Origin: Labrys sp. WJW
GTDB lineage: Bacteria; Pseudomonadota; Alphaproteobacteria; Rhizobiales; Labraceae
NCBI RefSeq assembly: GCF_001676615.1
Contig: NZ_LYXZ01000013.1
Coordinates: forward strand, 124,001-188,000
DNA: 64,000 nt
Reading direction: 5' to 3'
Numbering within the stretch: position 1 is the stretch's first letter; every line of letters starts with the position of its first letter. Under the pieces are notes generated by a model that was given only the letters and a program-made list of their open reading frames with translations, was not told where the DNA came from and ran no database searches. Below, piece by piece: positions 51,422-61,078 of the stretch. Made by a program: the position numbers and the translations under genes.

Positions 51422-52726
51422 CTATTGGGTGGTCAATGGATCGTTGTGATCACGCGCCTCGTTGAAGGGAGATCGATATTCCGCTCGATCTCCAAGTTCT
51501 TTTTCGATGACGAGCAGGCGATTGTATTTTGCGATCCGTTCTCCGCGACACACCGAGCCTGCTTTGATCTGGCCGCCTCCAAGCGCAACAGATAGGTCCG
51601 CGATGAAGGGATCCTCCGTCTCGCCTGAGCGATGCGAGATGACATAATTCCAGCCCGCCGATCGGCAAAGGTGGACGGCCTCGATGGTCTCCGACAGCGT
51701 GCCGATCTGATTGGGTTTGATGAGGACAGCGTTTGTCGCTTTACGTTCGATGCCCTCTGAAATGAAGCGTCGATTGGTAACGTATAGATCGTCGCCCACG
51801 ATCTGAATCGAACGGCCGAGGGATGCGGTTTGCGCGATGAAACCATCCCAGTCAGTCTCAGCAAAACCATCTTCGATCGAGACGATTGGATAGGCCTGTG
51901 CCCACTCGGCATACATTGTGAGAAGGGCGTGCCGATTGACCCGCTCACCCACTGCAAGACGATACAAACCATTGGAAAAGAATGACGTCGCTGCTGGGTC
52001 GAGGGCGATCGCAATATCCCGCCCAGGCACATATCCTGCTTTCGTAATCGCGGCGACAATCAAATCGCAAGCATGCCGGTCATCCGCCAAGTCTGGCGCA
52101 AACCCTCCTTCGTCGCCGACACCAGTGGACATCCCCCAACGCTCCAACTCCCTGCGCAGCGCCCGGAATGTCTCAGCTCCATAGCGTATCGCTTCACGGT
52201 AACTGGGCGCGCCATGTGGCACGATCATGTACTCTTGGAACGCCAGTTTGTTGCTCGCATGCTTTCCTCCATTGATGACGTTCATCATCGGAACTGGCAG
52301 GCGGCATTGGTCTGGGCCACCTAGATAAGCGTACAGAGGGATATCAAGCGACGAAGCGGCGGCGCGTGCGACGGCCAGCGAAACGCCGAGGATCGCGTTT
52401 GCGCCTAAGTTGGATTTGTCGCTGGTTCCATCATAATCAATAAGTGCTTGATCGATTTCTCTTTGATACTGGGCGTCCTTGCCTATCACAGCGGCAGAGA
52501 GCTTTTGTTCCACGTTCTCCACGGCTCGACAAACGCCAAGTCCGCCAAAACGCGAATGATCGCGATCGCGTAATTCCTTTGCTTCATGCTCGCCTGTCGA
52601 TGCACCTGAGGGGATCGAGGCGGTCCCGATGGTGCCGTCATTCAGGCGAACTGCGACCTGAAGTGTCGGGTTGCCGCGTGAATCCAAGATTTCGAGGGCG
52701 TTGAGTGATTGGATAGAGCGATCCAT
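51422..52726 (-). CDS. eno: Enolase (phosphopyruvate hydratase)
   Basis: Enolase converts 2-phosphoglycerate to phosphoenolpyruvate in glycolysis and is classically inhibited by fluoride with Mg2+ and phosphate. The 434-aa protein keeps the key parts: EILDSRGNPT, the loop PSGASTGEHEA, the catalytic Glu region GVGDEGGFAPD, the metal ligands in SIEDG and VGDDLYVTN, the catalytic Lys in LIKPNQIGT, and SHRSGETED. It is under FR7, with an aggagg site. It may be an extra copy that offsets inhibition. A housekeeping copy elsewhere cannot be seen here. Confidence 0.93.
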   Translation of the reverse strand: MDRSIQSLNALEILDSRGNPTLQVAVRLNDGTIGTASIPSGASTGEHEAKELRDRDHSRFGGLGVCRAVENVEQKLSAAVIGKDAQYQREIDQALIDYDGTSDKSNLGANAILGVSLAVARAAASSLDIPLYAYLGGPDQCRLPVPMMNVINGGKHASNKLAFQEYMIVPHGAPSYREAIRYGAETFRALRRELERWGMSTGVGDEGGFAPDLADDRHACDLIVAAITKAGYVPGRDIAIALDPAATSFFSNGLYRLAVGERVNRHALLTMYAEWAQAYPIVSIEDGFAETDWDGFIAQTASLGRSIQIVGDDLYVTNRRFISEGIERKATNAVLIKPNQIGTLSETIEAVHLCRSAGWNYVISHRSGETEDPFIADLSVALGGGQIKAGSVCRGERIAKYNRLLVIEKELGDRAEYRSPFNEARDHNDPLTTQ

Positions 52727-52798
52727 AATGCCTGTCCTCCTGAACGAAACGCTCGGCGAGACAGCATGACCGCGTATAGTTGCGCCCCAGACATGGCT

Positions 52799-52863
52799 CT
52801 ACCGTCGTGCCCAACGGTAGGAGTCATCAGCCGGCTGGCGCTCAAAGGGGGGACTCCATCCCC
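52799..52863 (-). promoter_or_regulatory. Fluoride riboswitch FR7 (enolase operon)
   Basis: The minus-strand aptamer (52863-52816) reads ggggatggagtccccccttt, then gagcgccagccggctgatga and ctcctacc. The end ctaccgt (52820-52814) can pair with acggtag (52805-52799) in a 7-bp alternative hairpin. The enolase ribosome site itself is outside this hairpin. The rest of the gap (52864-53180) has no gene that I can support. Confidence 0.9.
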
Positions 52864-53180
52864 GAGGACAGATTGTCACAAAGTTGCAGCCGGTCAATCT
52901 GTTTGTTGAAGCCGAGCAGCCTTGCGCGCCAAACTAAAAATTCCGGAGCCGATATCCATGGCAGAGGTGGTGAATTGCATGTGAGCCTCGACCTTTTGAC
53001 TTCCGCGCATTGTTGTTCTTTGGCTTGACACTTGGCACGCTTTAAGCGCCTTCGACGCAGCTTCGATAGCTGCCTTCCTATTGGACTGCTCCCACATTTG
53101 TGGACGCCTTCTTCGCTAACTGGACTGCCCCTATCCTGGTAGACAAGCCCCGCCTTTCCTTTGAACATAGGAGGCAGCTT

Positions 53181-53475
53181 GTGAATTCACAGCGATTTAC
53201 ACCGGAATTTAAAGAGGAAGCCGTCAGGCAGGTGGTCGAGCGCGGTTATGGCGTTCCGGATGTCGCAGCCCGTTTGGGCGTGTCGGCACATAGTCTGTAA
53301 TAGTCTGTATAAGTGGGTCAAGGCCGTATCGCCCGATCGATCAGAGCAGCAATCGAAGGAACTTCTAGAGGCCAAGAGCGAGATTTTTCGCCTTCGCTCC
53401 CAACTGCGGCGCGTCGAGGAAGAGCGAGATCTCTCAAAAAACGATCACGGGCTTCGGTCCGCCTGTGCGCGGTAG
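53181..53475 (+). pseudogene. IS3-family orfA, broken by a 10-bp tandem duplication
   Basis: A GTG start (aggaggcagctt ahead of it) gives MNSQRFTPEFKEEAVRQVVE and the HTH VPDVAARLGVSAHSL. The 10-bp unit atagtctgta is then repeated in tandem (53290-53309), creating a stop and a frame change. The rest, YKWVKAVSPDRSEQQSKELL and LEAKSEIFRLRSQLRRVEEE, continues in the other frame. The gene is cut shortly after by the IS110 element. Confidence 0.82.
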
Positions 53476-53668
53476 AAACAGGCCCGTGCTACGTTGCTGG
53501 CCGGAGGGGAGTTGCCGACTGCTTATTAGAGGCGTTCGACCCCGTTAAAAAACGTGGCACATGGGCTGTTGCGTACTTGAGAGTGGTGACGCCGTCTCGG
53601 CGGCGATCCCGGTTAGGAAATGATGAACTTGTACGGCCCAGCCCCTCCCGATCCATCGGAGGAAAGGC

Positions 53669-55026
53669 ATGCCCAAGACAGGGGCATCCAACGCTCAGAA
53701 CCTCGCGTGTATGAATCCCGGCGTCGCAGCGATCGACATCGGTTCCACGATGCATATGGCTGCCGTCAACCCGGACAGCGACGACATGCCGATACGCGCC
53801 TTCGGCACTTTTACCCACAACCTTCATGATCTCGCCGACTGGTTCAAATCCTGTGGGGCGACCAGCGTCGCGATGGAGTCGACCGGCGTCTATTGGGTCC
53901 CAGCTTTTGAAATCCTGGAACAGCATGGGCTTGAGATGATCCTCGTCAATGCTCGCTACGCGAAGAATGTACCAGGCCGGAAGACAGACGTCAGCGATGC
54001 GGCATGGCTCCGCCAACTGCATTCCTATGGCCTACTGCGAGGAAGCTTTCGTCCCAACGCGCAAGTGGCCACATTGCGCGCCTATCTGCGGCAGCAGGAA
54101 CGGTTGGTCGAATATGCTGCAGCTCATATCCAGCACATGCAGATAGCACTGATGGAGATGAACTTGCAGCTTCACCATGTCGTGTCGGACATTACCGGTG
54201 TGACGGGTATGAAGATCATTCGGGCAATCGTTTCCAGAGAGAGGGATCCGGATATTTTGGCATCCCTGCGCGATGTTCGCTGCCACTCATCGGCCGAGAC
54301 AATACGGGCATCTTTGATTGGGAATGATCGGGATGAGCACGTTTTTGCGCTCTCACAGGCGCTGGAGCTCTACGATGTTTATCAGCAGGAGATGCTCGAG
54401 TGCGATCGCAAGCTCGAGATGGCAATAGCCGCATGGCTACCGAGGTTGAGACACCACTTCGGCCGTTACCAAATATCCGAATGAAGACCAGACAGGTGAA
54501 TGCACCATCCTTTGACGTGCGGGCCGCATTGTATGGCCTGGTTGGCACAGATTTAACGCAGATCCACGGTCTCGGCTCCTCCCTCGCGCTCAAGCTGACA
54601 GGCGAGTGCGGCACGGATCTGCGGGCTTGGCCCACCGCCAAGCACTTCACCTCATGGCTTTGTCTGGCACTCGGCAACAAGATATCGGGCGGCAGGCTGC
54701 TTTCGTCGCGAACGCGCCGATCATCAAGTCGGGCGATTGCGTTCTTGCGATTGGCGGCAACCATCGGCAGAAGCGACACTGCACTTGGCGCATTCTACCG
54801 GCGGTTGGCGGGACGGATAGGAAAGCAGAAGGCCGTCACGGCGACGGCACGCAAGATTGCCGTTCTCTTCTACAACACTCTGCGATTTGGAATGGTCTAC
54901 CGCGATCCAGACGCGGCGGCCTACGACGAGCGGTATCGTGGCAGGGTTCTGGCCAATCTCCAGCGCCGAGCCCGATCTTTGGGATATCAGCTCGAACTCG
55001 TGCCCGCTGAAGGATGTGTTTCTTAG
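53669..55026 (+). pseudogene. IS110-family transposase, frameshifted
   Basis: The N-terminal DEDD-type domain (NPGVAAIDIGSTMHMAAVNP, then VAMESTGVYWVPAFEILEQH and KTDVSDAAWL) begins at ATG 53669 behind ggagga. Near 54430 a single-base change shifts the frame. The C-terminal half (IHGLGSSLALKLTGECGTDL, then WLCLALGNKISGGRLLSSRT) runs in another frame to 55026. A complete protein would be about 450 aa. The element sits between the two halves of an IS3-family transposase. Confidence 0.87.
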
Positions 55027-55058
55027 GAAGCCGCGCGGTACTTTGTCAGGGAACCCGA

Positions 55059-55634
55059 ATGAAGTACCGCTTCATGAACGAGCACCGCCATGACTACGCC
55101 ATTACGTTGATGTGCTGGGTTCTGCGGGTGGCTCGCGCAGGGTTCTACGCACGGCTGCACAAACCGGTGAGCGGTCGCGCCAAGGAAGATGCCCGCCTGC
55201 TCGCTCTTATCCGCGACTCCTACTGTGCAAGTCATGGTGTTTATGGTGCGCGTCGCATCTTCGGTGACCTTCGAGAAGCCGGAGAGAACTGCGGGCTGCA
55301 CCGTATAGAGCGCATCATGCAAGAAAACGGCATCAAGCCAGTACGCGGCTATAAAAAACCTCGAACCATTGCTGGCCGTCCCTCCATCATCGCTCCCAAC
55401 CGGCTACAGCGCGCGTTCACCGTCGATGCGGCCAACAAGGTCTGGGTAACCGACATCACCTATATCCGGGCCTGGCAGGGCTGGCTCTACCTGGCTGTGG
55501 TCGTCGATCTCTTCGCGCGCAAAGTCGTGGGCTGGTCGACGAATGACGTCGCGTTCGGCGCGGAGACGGGTTTGAGTGTCATCGGGAACAAGAAGCATTT
55601 GATCATCCAATTGGTGGCGCCCCGGAATCCGTAG
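55059..55634 (+). pseudogene. IS3-family orfB, 3' truncated
   Basis: The frame MKYRFMNEHRHDYAITLMCW continues with GFYARLHKPVSGRAKEDARL, then SHGVYGARRIFGDLREAG and NKVWVTDITYIRAWQGWLYL, which has the first DDE Asp. After VGWSTND the sequence leaves the family, so the second Asp and the Glu are missing. It belongs to the same element as the orfA remnant at 53181 and is separated from it by the IS110 insertion. Confidence 0.8.
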
Positions 55635-55663
55635 AGCCCTGGGAGCGTTTCCACGTCTTTGCA

Positions 55664-55765
55664 GAATTCTTATTGCAATCAGGTCGCAATTGCAAAATAA
55701 GAGGAAAGTGACGAGCGGCAACTCATATTGCAAATGATTCTTAATTGCATATCGAGTTGAGTTGC
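55664..55765. promoter_or_regulatory. Putative Mur/Fur-type operator and promoter of the sit operon
   Basis: Repeated attgca elements are present: tattgcaat near 55672, gcaattgcaaaat near 55688, and attgcaaatgattcttaatt gcat at 55727-55750. In rhizobia, manganese-responsive Mur binds repeats of this kind in front of sitA. The assignment rests on resemblance and the neighbouring Fur-family gene. Confidence 0.5.
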
Positions 55766-55805
55766 TCGGCACATAATCAGGATCCAATCGTCAAAGGAGA
55801 CATCG

Positions 55806-56726
55806 GTGTTGGGTAGGGCAAGGCGGTCGTTTCTGGCCGGAATGATGGGGGCGGTATTCGCAGGCATGCTGCTGGCGGTTCCAGGTGAGGCCCAAGACGG
55901 GAGCGGCTCGAAATTCAAGGCTGTGACGACCTTTACGGTCATCGCCGATATCGCCAGGAACGTCGCCGGTGACGCCGCGGTTGTGGCATCGATCACCAAG
56001 CCGGGCGCGGAAATCCACAATTACCAGCCGACGCCGGGCGACATCCAGAGAGCCCAGGGCGCGCAGTTGATCCTTTGGAACGGCCTCAATCTCGAGCTCT
56101 GGTTCGAGAAGTTCTTCCACAACCTCAAGGATGTGCCGGGCGCCGTCGTCTCCCGGGGTGTTGAACCGATGGGCATCGCCGAAGGCCCCTATACCGGCAA
56201 GCCGAACCCCCATGCCTGGATGTCGCCAACGGCCGCATTGGTCTATGTCGACAATATCCGCGACGCCTTCGTCGAACATGATCCAAAGAACGCCGAGACC
56301 TATAAGGCCAATGCGGAGGTCTACAAGGCGAAGATCAGGGACGTCATCGCCCCGATCAGGGCGGAACTCGCCAAGGTTCCGCAAGAGAAGCGCTGGCTTG
56401 TGTCGAGCGAAGGCGCGTTCAGTTATCTGGCTCGGGATTTCGGCCTCAAGGAACTCTATCTGTGGCCGATCAATGCCGACCAGCAGGGTACGCCCCAGCA
56501 GGTCCGCAAGGTCATCGACGCCGTTCGCAAGAACGGGATCGGCGTGGTCTTCTCGGAAAGCACCATCTCCTCGGCGTCTGCCGAGCAGGTCGCGCGCGAG
56601 ACGGGTGCCAGATATGGCGGCGTGCTCTATGTGGATTCGCTGACGGAGGCGGACGGTGCCGTGCCGACCTATATCGACCTGCTCCGCGTCACTTCCAGCA
56701 CGATCGCCAAGGGGCTGGCGCAGTGA
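55806..56726 (+). CDS. sitA: Manganese/iron-binding periplasmic protein SitA-like
   Basis: This cluster A-I (metal) binding protein has 306 aa from a GTG start behind aaggag. A signal peptide ([20 protein letters not shown]) is followed by metal-ligand segments: GAEIHNY (His), [11 protein letters not shown] (His), [15 protein letters not shown] (Glu) and [12 protein letters not shown] (Asp). This His-His-Glu-Asp set is typical of Mn2+/Fe2+ binding SitA/PsaA proteins, not of zinc ZnuA proteins with His-rich loops. Its stop overlaps the SitB start (GTGA). Confidence 0.9.
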   Translation: MLGRARRSFLAGMMGAVFAGMLLAVPGEAQDGSGSKFKAVTTFTVIADIARNVAGDAAVVASITKPGAEIHNYQPTPGDIQRAQGAQLILWNGLNLELWFEKFFHNLKDVPGAVVSRGVEPMGIAEGPYTGKPNPHAWMSPTAALVYVDNIRDAFVEHDPKNAETYKANAEVYKAKIRDVIAPIRAELAKVPQEKRWLVSSEGAFSYLARDFGLKELYLWPINADQQGTPQQVRKVIDAVRKNGIGVVFSESTISSASAEQVARETGARYGGVLYVDSLTEADGAVPTYIDLLRVTSSTIAKGLAQ

Positions 56727-57625
56727 CCGCGCCCCGTATCAATCCTACGCCTTCTCCTTTCCCGGACCCTGGGGCCGGCATCGCCTTGACCGGGGCAACC
56801 GTCACTTACCGTAATGGCCATACCGCGCTTCGGGATGCGAGCTTTCGGATCCCGACGGGCACGATTGCGGCGCTCGTCGGGGTCAACGGGTCCGGCAAGT
56901 CGACGTTGTTCAAGGCCATCATGGGCTTCGTGCGCCTGGCGAAGGGCAGCATTCATGTGCTCGGCATGCCGGTGTCGGAGGTGCTGCGCAAGAATCTCAT
57001 CGCCTATGTGCCGCAGGCCGAGGAGGTCGATTGGAATTTTCCGGTGCTGGTCGAAGATGTCGTCATGATGGGGCGCTACGGCCATATGGGCATGATGCGT
57101 ATTCCCAAGGCCGCCGATCACGAGGCGGTCACGGCCGCACTTGTCCGCGTCGGCCTGAGCGAGCTTCGCAAACGTCAGATCGGCGAATTGTCCGGAGGGC
57201 AAAAGAAACGTGTTTTCCTCGCCCGGGCGCTCGCCCAGGATGGCCGCGTCATTCTGCTCGACGAGCCGTTCACCGGCGTCGACGTCAAGACCGAGGAGCA
57301 GATCATCAAACTCTTGCGGGAACTGCGCGACGAAGGGCGGGTCATGCTGGTTTCCACCCACAATCTGGGCTCGGTGCCGGAGTTTTGCGACCGGACGATC
57401 CTGATCAAGGGCACGGTGCTCGCCTTTGGCCCGACAGCCGAGACCTTCACGCAGGACAATCTCGAGAGAGCGTTTGGCGGCGTGTTGCGCCATTTCGTCT
57501 TGAATGGGGCTCGGGACGGCAAGCCGGCACCGCACGGTGTCTTCACGGGCGACGAACGGCCGCTGATCGTGGAGGATAAGGGCGTCATCGCCATGGCTGG
57601 CGAGATCGATGGCGGGTGGAAATGA
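56723..57625 (+). CDS. sitB: Manganese/iron ABC transporter ATPase SitB-like
   Basis: This 300-aa ATPase starts at GTG 56723, overlapping the SitA stop. Walker A is [14 protein letters not shown], the signature is [16 protein letters not shown], and Walker B is [12 protein letters not shown] with switch [11 protein letters not shown]. The Q-loop region is [20 protein letters not shown], as in the metal-ion ABC group. The C-terminal extension of about 50 residues is common in alphaproteobacterial SitB. Confidence 0.9.
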   Translation: MTAPRINPTPSPFPDPGAGIALTGATVTYRNGHTALRDASFRIPTGTIAALVGVNGSGKSTLFKAIMGFVRLAKGSIHVLGMPVSEVLRKNLIAYVPQAEEVDWNFPVLVEDVVMMGRYGHMGMMRIPKAADHEAVTAALVRVGLSELRKRQIGELSGGQKKRVFLARALAQDGRVILLDEPFTGVDVKTEEQIIKLLRELRDEGRVMLVSTHNLGSVPEFCDRTILIKGTVLAFGPTAETFTQDNLERAFGGVLRHFVLNGARDGKPAPHGVFTGDERPLIVEDKGVIAMAGEIDGGWK

Positions 57626-58482
57626 TGGCCGGCCTCCTCGAGCCCTTTGCCTATGAATACATGCTGAATGCCATGTGGGTATCGGCCCTGGTCGGTGGGG
57701 TCTGTGCGTTCCTGTCCTGCTATCTGATGCTCAAGGGCTGGTCGCTGATCGGCGATGCTCTCTCGCATGCGATCGTGCCGGGTGTTGCCGGTGCCTATAT
57801 GCTGGGCCTGCCTTTCTCCATCGGCGCTTTTTTCTCGGGAGGACTGGCGGCGGTCGGCATGCTTTTCCTGAGCCAGCGGACAAGGCTGAAGGAAGACGTC
57901 ATCATCGGCCTGATCTTTTCGGGTTTCTTTGGGCTTGGCCTGTTCATGGTGTCGATCTCTCCCACCTCGGTAAACATCCAGACCATCGTTCTCTGCAATA
58001 TCCTGGCCATCACCCCGGGTGACACCATCCAGCTCGCGATCATCGGTTTCATTTCGCTCGCCATCCTGTTCGTCAAATGGAAGGACCTGATGGTGACGTT
58101 CTTCGACGAGAGCCATGCGCGTTCGATCGGGCTCAATCCGACGGCTCTCAAGATCATGTTCTTCACATTGCTTTCGGCCTCGACGGTCGCTGCTCTCCAG
58201 ACCGTCGGCGCCTTCCTCGTCATCTGCATGGTGGTGACGCCCGGCGCCACGGCCTATCTGTTGACGGACCGTTTCCCTCGGCTCCTCGGCATTGCCGTCG
58301 CCATAGGCGCGGTAACCAGCTTCGCCGGCGCCTATATGAGCTATTTTCTCGATGGCGCGACCGGCGGGATCATCGTCGCGCTTCAGGCAGCCATCTTTCT
58401 GCTCGCCTTCCTGCTCGCGCCCAAGCATGGAATTCTGGCGGCCCGCAGACGGGCGATGCTCGCACTGGGGGAGGGACGATGA
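57622..58482 (+). CDS. sitC: Manganese/iron ABC transporter permease SitC-like
   Basis: This ABC-3 family permease of 286 aa begins at the ATG that overlaps the SitB stop (ATGA at 57622-57625). It has about eight membrane helices. Family segments are [20 protein letters not shown] and [20 protein letters not shown]. It pairs with the following permease as a heterodimer. Confidence 0.9.
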   Translation: MMAGLLEPFAYEYMLNAMWVSALVGGVCAFLSCYLMLKGWSLIGDALSHAIVPGVAGAYMLGLPFSIGAFFSGGLAAVGMLFLSQRTRLKEDVIIGLIFSGFFGLGLFMVSISPTSVNIQTIVLCNILAITPGDTIQLAIIGFISLAILFVKWKDLMVTFFDESHARSIGLNPTALKIMFFTLLSASTVAALQTVGAFLVICMVVTPGATAYLLTDRFPRLLGIAVAIGAVTSFAGAYMSYFLDGATGGIIVALQAAIFLLAFLLAPKHGILAARRRAMLALGEGR

Positions 58483-59324
58483 TCATCCCCGACATGTTGC
58501 TCTCGCCACTTCGGTTCGACTTCATGCTCAATGCGCTGGCGATCTCGGTCCTGGTCGCCATTCCGATGGCATTGCTCTCGTGCTTCCTCGTGCTCAAGGG
58601 CTGGTCGCTGATGGGCGATGCCATCAGCCACGCGGTCTTTCCCGGCGTGGTCGTCGCCTATATCGTTGGTCTGCCCTATGTGATCGGCGCCTTCGTGGCG
58701 GGCATGTTCTGTGCCGTTGCCACCGGCTATCTGAAGGACAATAGCCGCATCAAACAGGATACGGTGATGGGAGTGGTCTTTTCCGGCATGTTCGGCTTGG
58801 GGCTGGTGCTCTATGTCAAGATCCGGTCCGACGTCCATCTCGATCATATCCTGTTCGGTGACATGCTCGGTGTTTCCCGGAGAGACCTTGGTGTCTCGGC
58901 GCTCATTGCGGCCCTTGTCGTGGGAGTGATCGGCGTCAAGTGGAAGGACTTTCTGCTGCATGCCTTCGATCCGGCGCAGGCCCGCTCGATCGGACTGCGG
59001 GTGAACGCGTTGCATTATGGCTTGCTCAGCCTGGTTTGCCTGGCCATCGTCGGTGCCCTGCAGGCCGTCGGCATCATCCTCGCGGTTGCCATGCTGATTG
59101 CGCCTGGCGCAATTGCCTTCCTGCTGGTGCGCAGGTTCAGCACGATGTTGATCCTGGCGGTCGTCGTGGCCGTGCTCGGTTCACTTGGCGGGACCTATCT
59201 GTCCTTCTTCATCGACAGTGCGCCGGCGCCCACCATCGTGCTCGTGCTCACGACCCTGTTCATCGGCGCGTTCATTCGTGCCGCTCGCAAGGCGGCGCGG
59301 ATCGAAGCGTCCTATGCCGCCTGA
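58479..59324 (+). CDS. sitD: Manganese/iron ABC transporter permease SitD-like
   Basis: This 281-aa ABC-3 permease overlaps sitC by 4 nt (ATGA). The family segments are VLKGWSLMGDAISHAVFPGV, LHYGLLSLVCLAIVGALQAV and GIILAVAMLIAPGAIAFLLV. It completes a SitABCD importer that takes up Mn2+ and perhaps Fe2+. Confidence 0.9.
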   Translation: MIIPDMLLSPLRFDFMLNALAISVLVAIPMALLSCFLVLKGWSLMGDAISHAVFPGVVVAYIVGLPYVIGAFVAGMFCAVATGYLKDNSRIKQDTVMGVVFSGMFGLGLVLYVKIRSDVHLDHILFGDMLGVSRRDLGVSALIAALVVGVIGVKWKDFLLHAFDPAQARSIGLRVNALHYGLLSLVCLAIVGALQAVGIILAVAMLIAPGAIAFLLVRRFSTMLILAVVVAVLGSLGGTYLSFFIDSAPAPTIVLVLTTLFIGAFIRAARKAARIEASYAA

Positions 59325-59397
59325 TACCGGAGACAGAGTTGCCTCCTGCCCGCACCCGGCGATGCGCCGGCACGAACGAGCCGTAGTGCCGAAGGCT

Positions 59398-59844
59398 CTA
59401 CGGCTTCTTGCCGGGCGATCGTCGGGCGCCGAGAGGCTTTACATAGATCTCCAGCCGATGGCTCACGATGGCAAAGCCGTGCCGGCGCGCGATCTCTTCT
59501 TGCAGCCTTTCGATTTCATCCGAGCGGAATTCAATCACGTCGCCGGTCTCGACATTGATCAGATGGTCGTGGTGCTCGCGATGAGGCCTTTCAAACCGTG
59601 CCCGCCCGTCCCCGAAAGTGTGCTTTTCCAGGACGCCTTTTTCCTGCAGGAGGTTGAGGGTCCGGTAGACCGTGGCAATCGCAATATCCGGATCGATCTT
59701 GCTGACACGCCGGTGAAGCTCGACCGCATCCGGATGGTCCGAGGCCTCCGACAGAACCTGCATGATGATCCTGCGGGGCCCGGTCAGCCGGAGGCCGTGT
59801 TCCTTGCAAAGCGCAGCGATATCCATCTGGGCGGTACATCTCAT
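59398..59844 (-). CDS. Fur-family metal regulator (Mur-like)
   Basis: This 148-aa (or 142-aa, from the ATG at 59826) Fur-family repressor has a winged helix (GLRLTGPRRIIMQVLSEASD, then DIAIATVYRTLNLLQEKGVL). The metal-binding and dimerisation domain follows (FERPHREHHDHLINVETGDV). There is no C-terminal Cys-rich zinc site. In rhizobia the Fur homologue beside sitABCD is usually the manganese regulator Mur, so that is the best guess; Fur or Irr-like roles are less likely. It is convergent with the sit operon. Confidence 0.85.
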   Translation of the reverse strand: MRCTAQMDIAALCKEHGLRLTGPRRIIMQVLSEASDHPDAVELHRRVSKIDPDIAIATVYRTLNLLQEKGVLEKHTFGDGRARFERPHREHHDHLINVETGDVIEFRSDEIERLQEEIARRHGFAIVSHRLEIYVKPLGARRSPGKKP

Positions 59845-60148
59845 CGAGGCCGTTCGGCGTCAGTCCGGGAGGCGACCGACATGGACATGGCCACACCTGC
59901 CTTTACCGTGGGATCAGCCCTACCCCAGCTGCATGGCAAATGCAAAAGCAGGAATGCCCTGTCGGATGAGAGACGGCCTGTCTCATGGCCGCTCCCGCCA
60001 TGACATGCCGAGGATCCAAGCGAGGGATTTGAAAGCTCCCCGCTCTTGCAAGGCCCCTATCCGGCCAAAAATTCTCGGAGCCATGGCCATGTGTCGGGCG
60101 CTAGGCGTTTGACATCGGCCCGCGGGCAAGATGAGCGAAGGCGCCGCA
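59845..60148. other. Intergenic region between fur/mur-type gene and prpB
   Basis: The part next to 59844 presumably holds the regulator promoter, and the part next to 60148 the end of the prp transcript. I see no gene, repeat or clear terminator in this stretch. Confidence 0.3.
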
Positions 60149-61069
60149 TCATCGCTGCGGCATGGCTTCGGGAATGATGGTTCGAATGATGGAGTTATCC
60201 AATGCTTCGTAATCGTGCAGCCCGATGGCGGCATAGAGTTCGGCGCGGGTCTGCATCCGGTCGACAAGGCGGTGCGCGCCGCCGTCGCGCGCGATGGCCG
60301 CGTATAGTTCCTGCTGGGCCTTGTTGGCGACGCGCAGCGAGGATACCGGCCATATCACCATACGATAGCCCATGTCGCGGAACTCGTCGGCCGTGAAGAA
60401 GGGCGTCTTGCCGAACTCCGTCATGTTGGCCAGCAAGGGGACGCCCGGCATGCGCTCGGCAAAGGCCCGGTACATCTCGACGGTATTGAGAGCTTCGGGG
60501 AAGATCGCATCGGCGCCGGCCTCGACATAGAGCCTTGCCCGCGTGACCGCGCCATCCAGGCCCTCGCTGGCGGCAGCGTCTGTCCGGGCGATTAAATAGA
60601 GATGCCGTCGTGCCTTGGCCGCGGCGGCGACCTTGGCTGCCATGTCATGGGCGTCCGCGAGTTTCTTGTCATTGAGATGCCCGCATTTCTTGGGCAGCAG
60701 CTGGTCCTCGATATGGACGGCGCCGGCGCCGGCATCCTCGAAGGTCCGCACCATGTGCATGACGTTAAGGGCTTCGCCATAGCCGGTGTCGCCGTCGACC
60801 AGCAGCGGCAAGCCGCTCGCACGGACGATCTGGCGGATGAAGAAGGCAACTTCGTCGACCGTGATGATGCCGAGGTCCGGCAGGCCCATCGAAGCGGTCA
60901 TCGCCGCGCCCGACAGATAGAGGGCGTCGAAGCCCGCCGCCTTGGCCTGCAAGGCCGCCATGCCATTATGCGCGCCGGGAAGCTGCAGGATGCCGCCGCG
61001 CTCGACGAGGGCACGAAAGCGCTCGCCGGCAGGTGCCTCGGGCAGATCGGCGGAAACGAGATAGGGCAT
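60149..61069 (-). CDS. prpB: 2-Methylisocitrate lyase PrpB
   Basis: This enzyme cleaves 2-methylisocitrate to pyruvate and succinate in the 2-methylcitrate cycle of propionate catabolism. It has 306 aa. The isocitrate-lyase superfamily active-site loop is KKCGHLNDKK with the catalytic Cys. The metal-binding VDGDTGYG and HIEDQ motifs and LIARTDA are present. Family-specific ALYLSGAAMTAS fits PrpB. It is the last gene of the operon, 9 nt after prpC. Confidence 0.93.
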   Translation of the reverse strand: MPYLVSADLPEAPAGERFRALVERGGILQLPGAHNGMAALQAKAAGFDALYLSGAAMTASMGLPDLGIITVDEVAFFIRQIVRASGLPLLVDGDTGYGEALNVMHMVRTFEDAGAGAVHIEDQLLPKKCGHLNDKKLADAHDMAAKVAAAAKARRHLYLIARTDAAASEGLDGAVTRARLYVEAGADAIFPEALNTVEMYRAFAERMPGVPLLANMTEFGKTPFFTADEFRDMGYRMVIWPVSSLRVANKAQQELYAAIARDGGAHRLVDRMQTRAELYAAIGLHDYEALDNSIIRTIIPEAMPQR

Positions 61070-61078
61070 GGTCTCTCC

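Noticed and set aside
54032..54286. Minus-strand small ORFs within the IS110 element
   Set aside because: They are antisense to the transposase and have no ribosome site.
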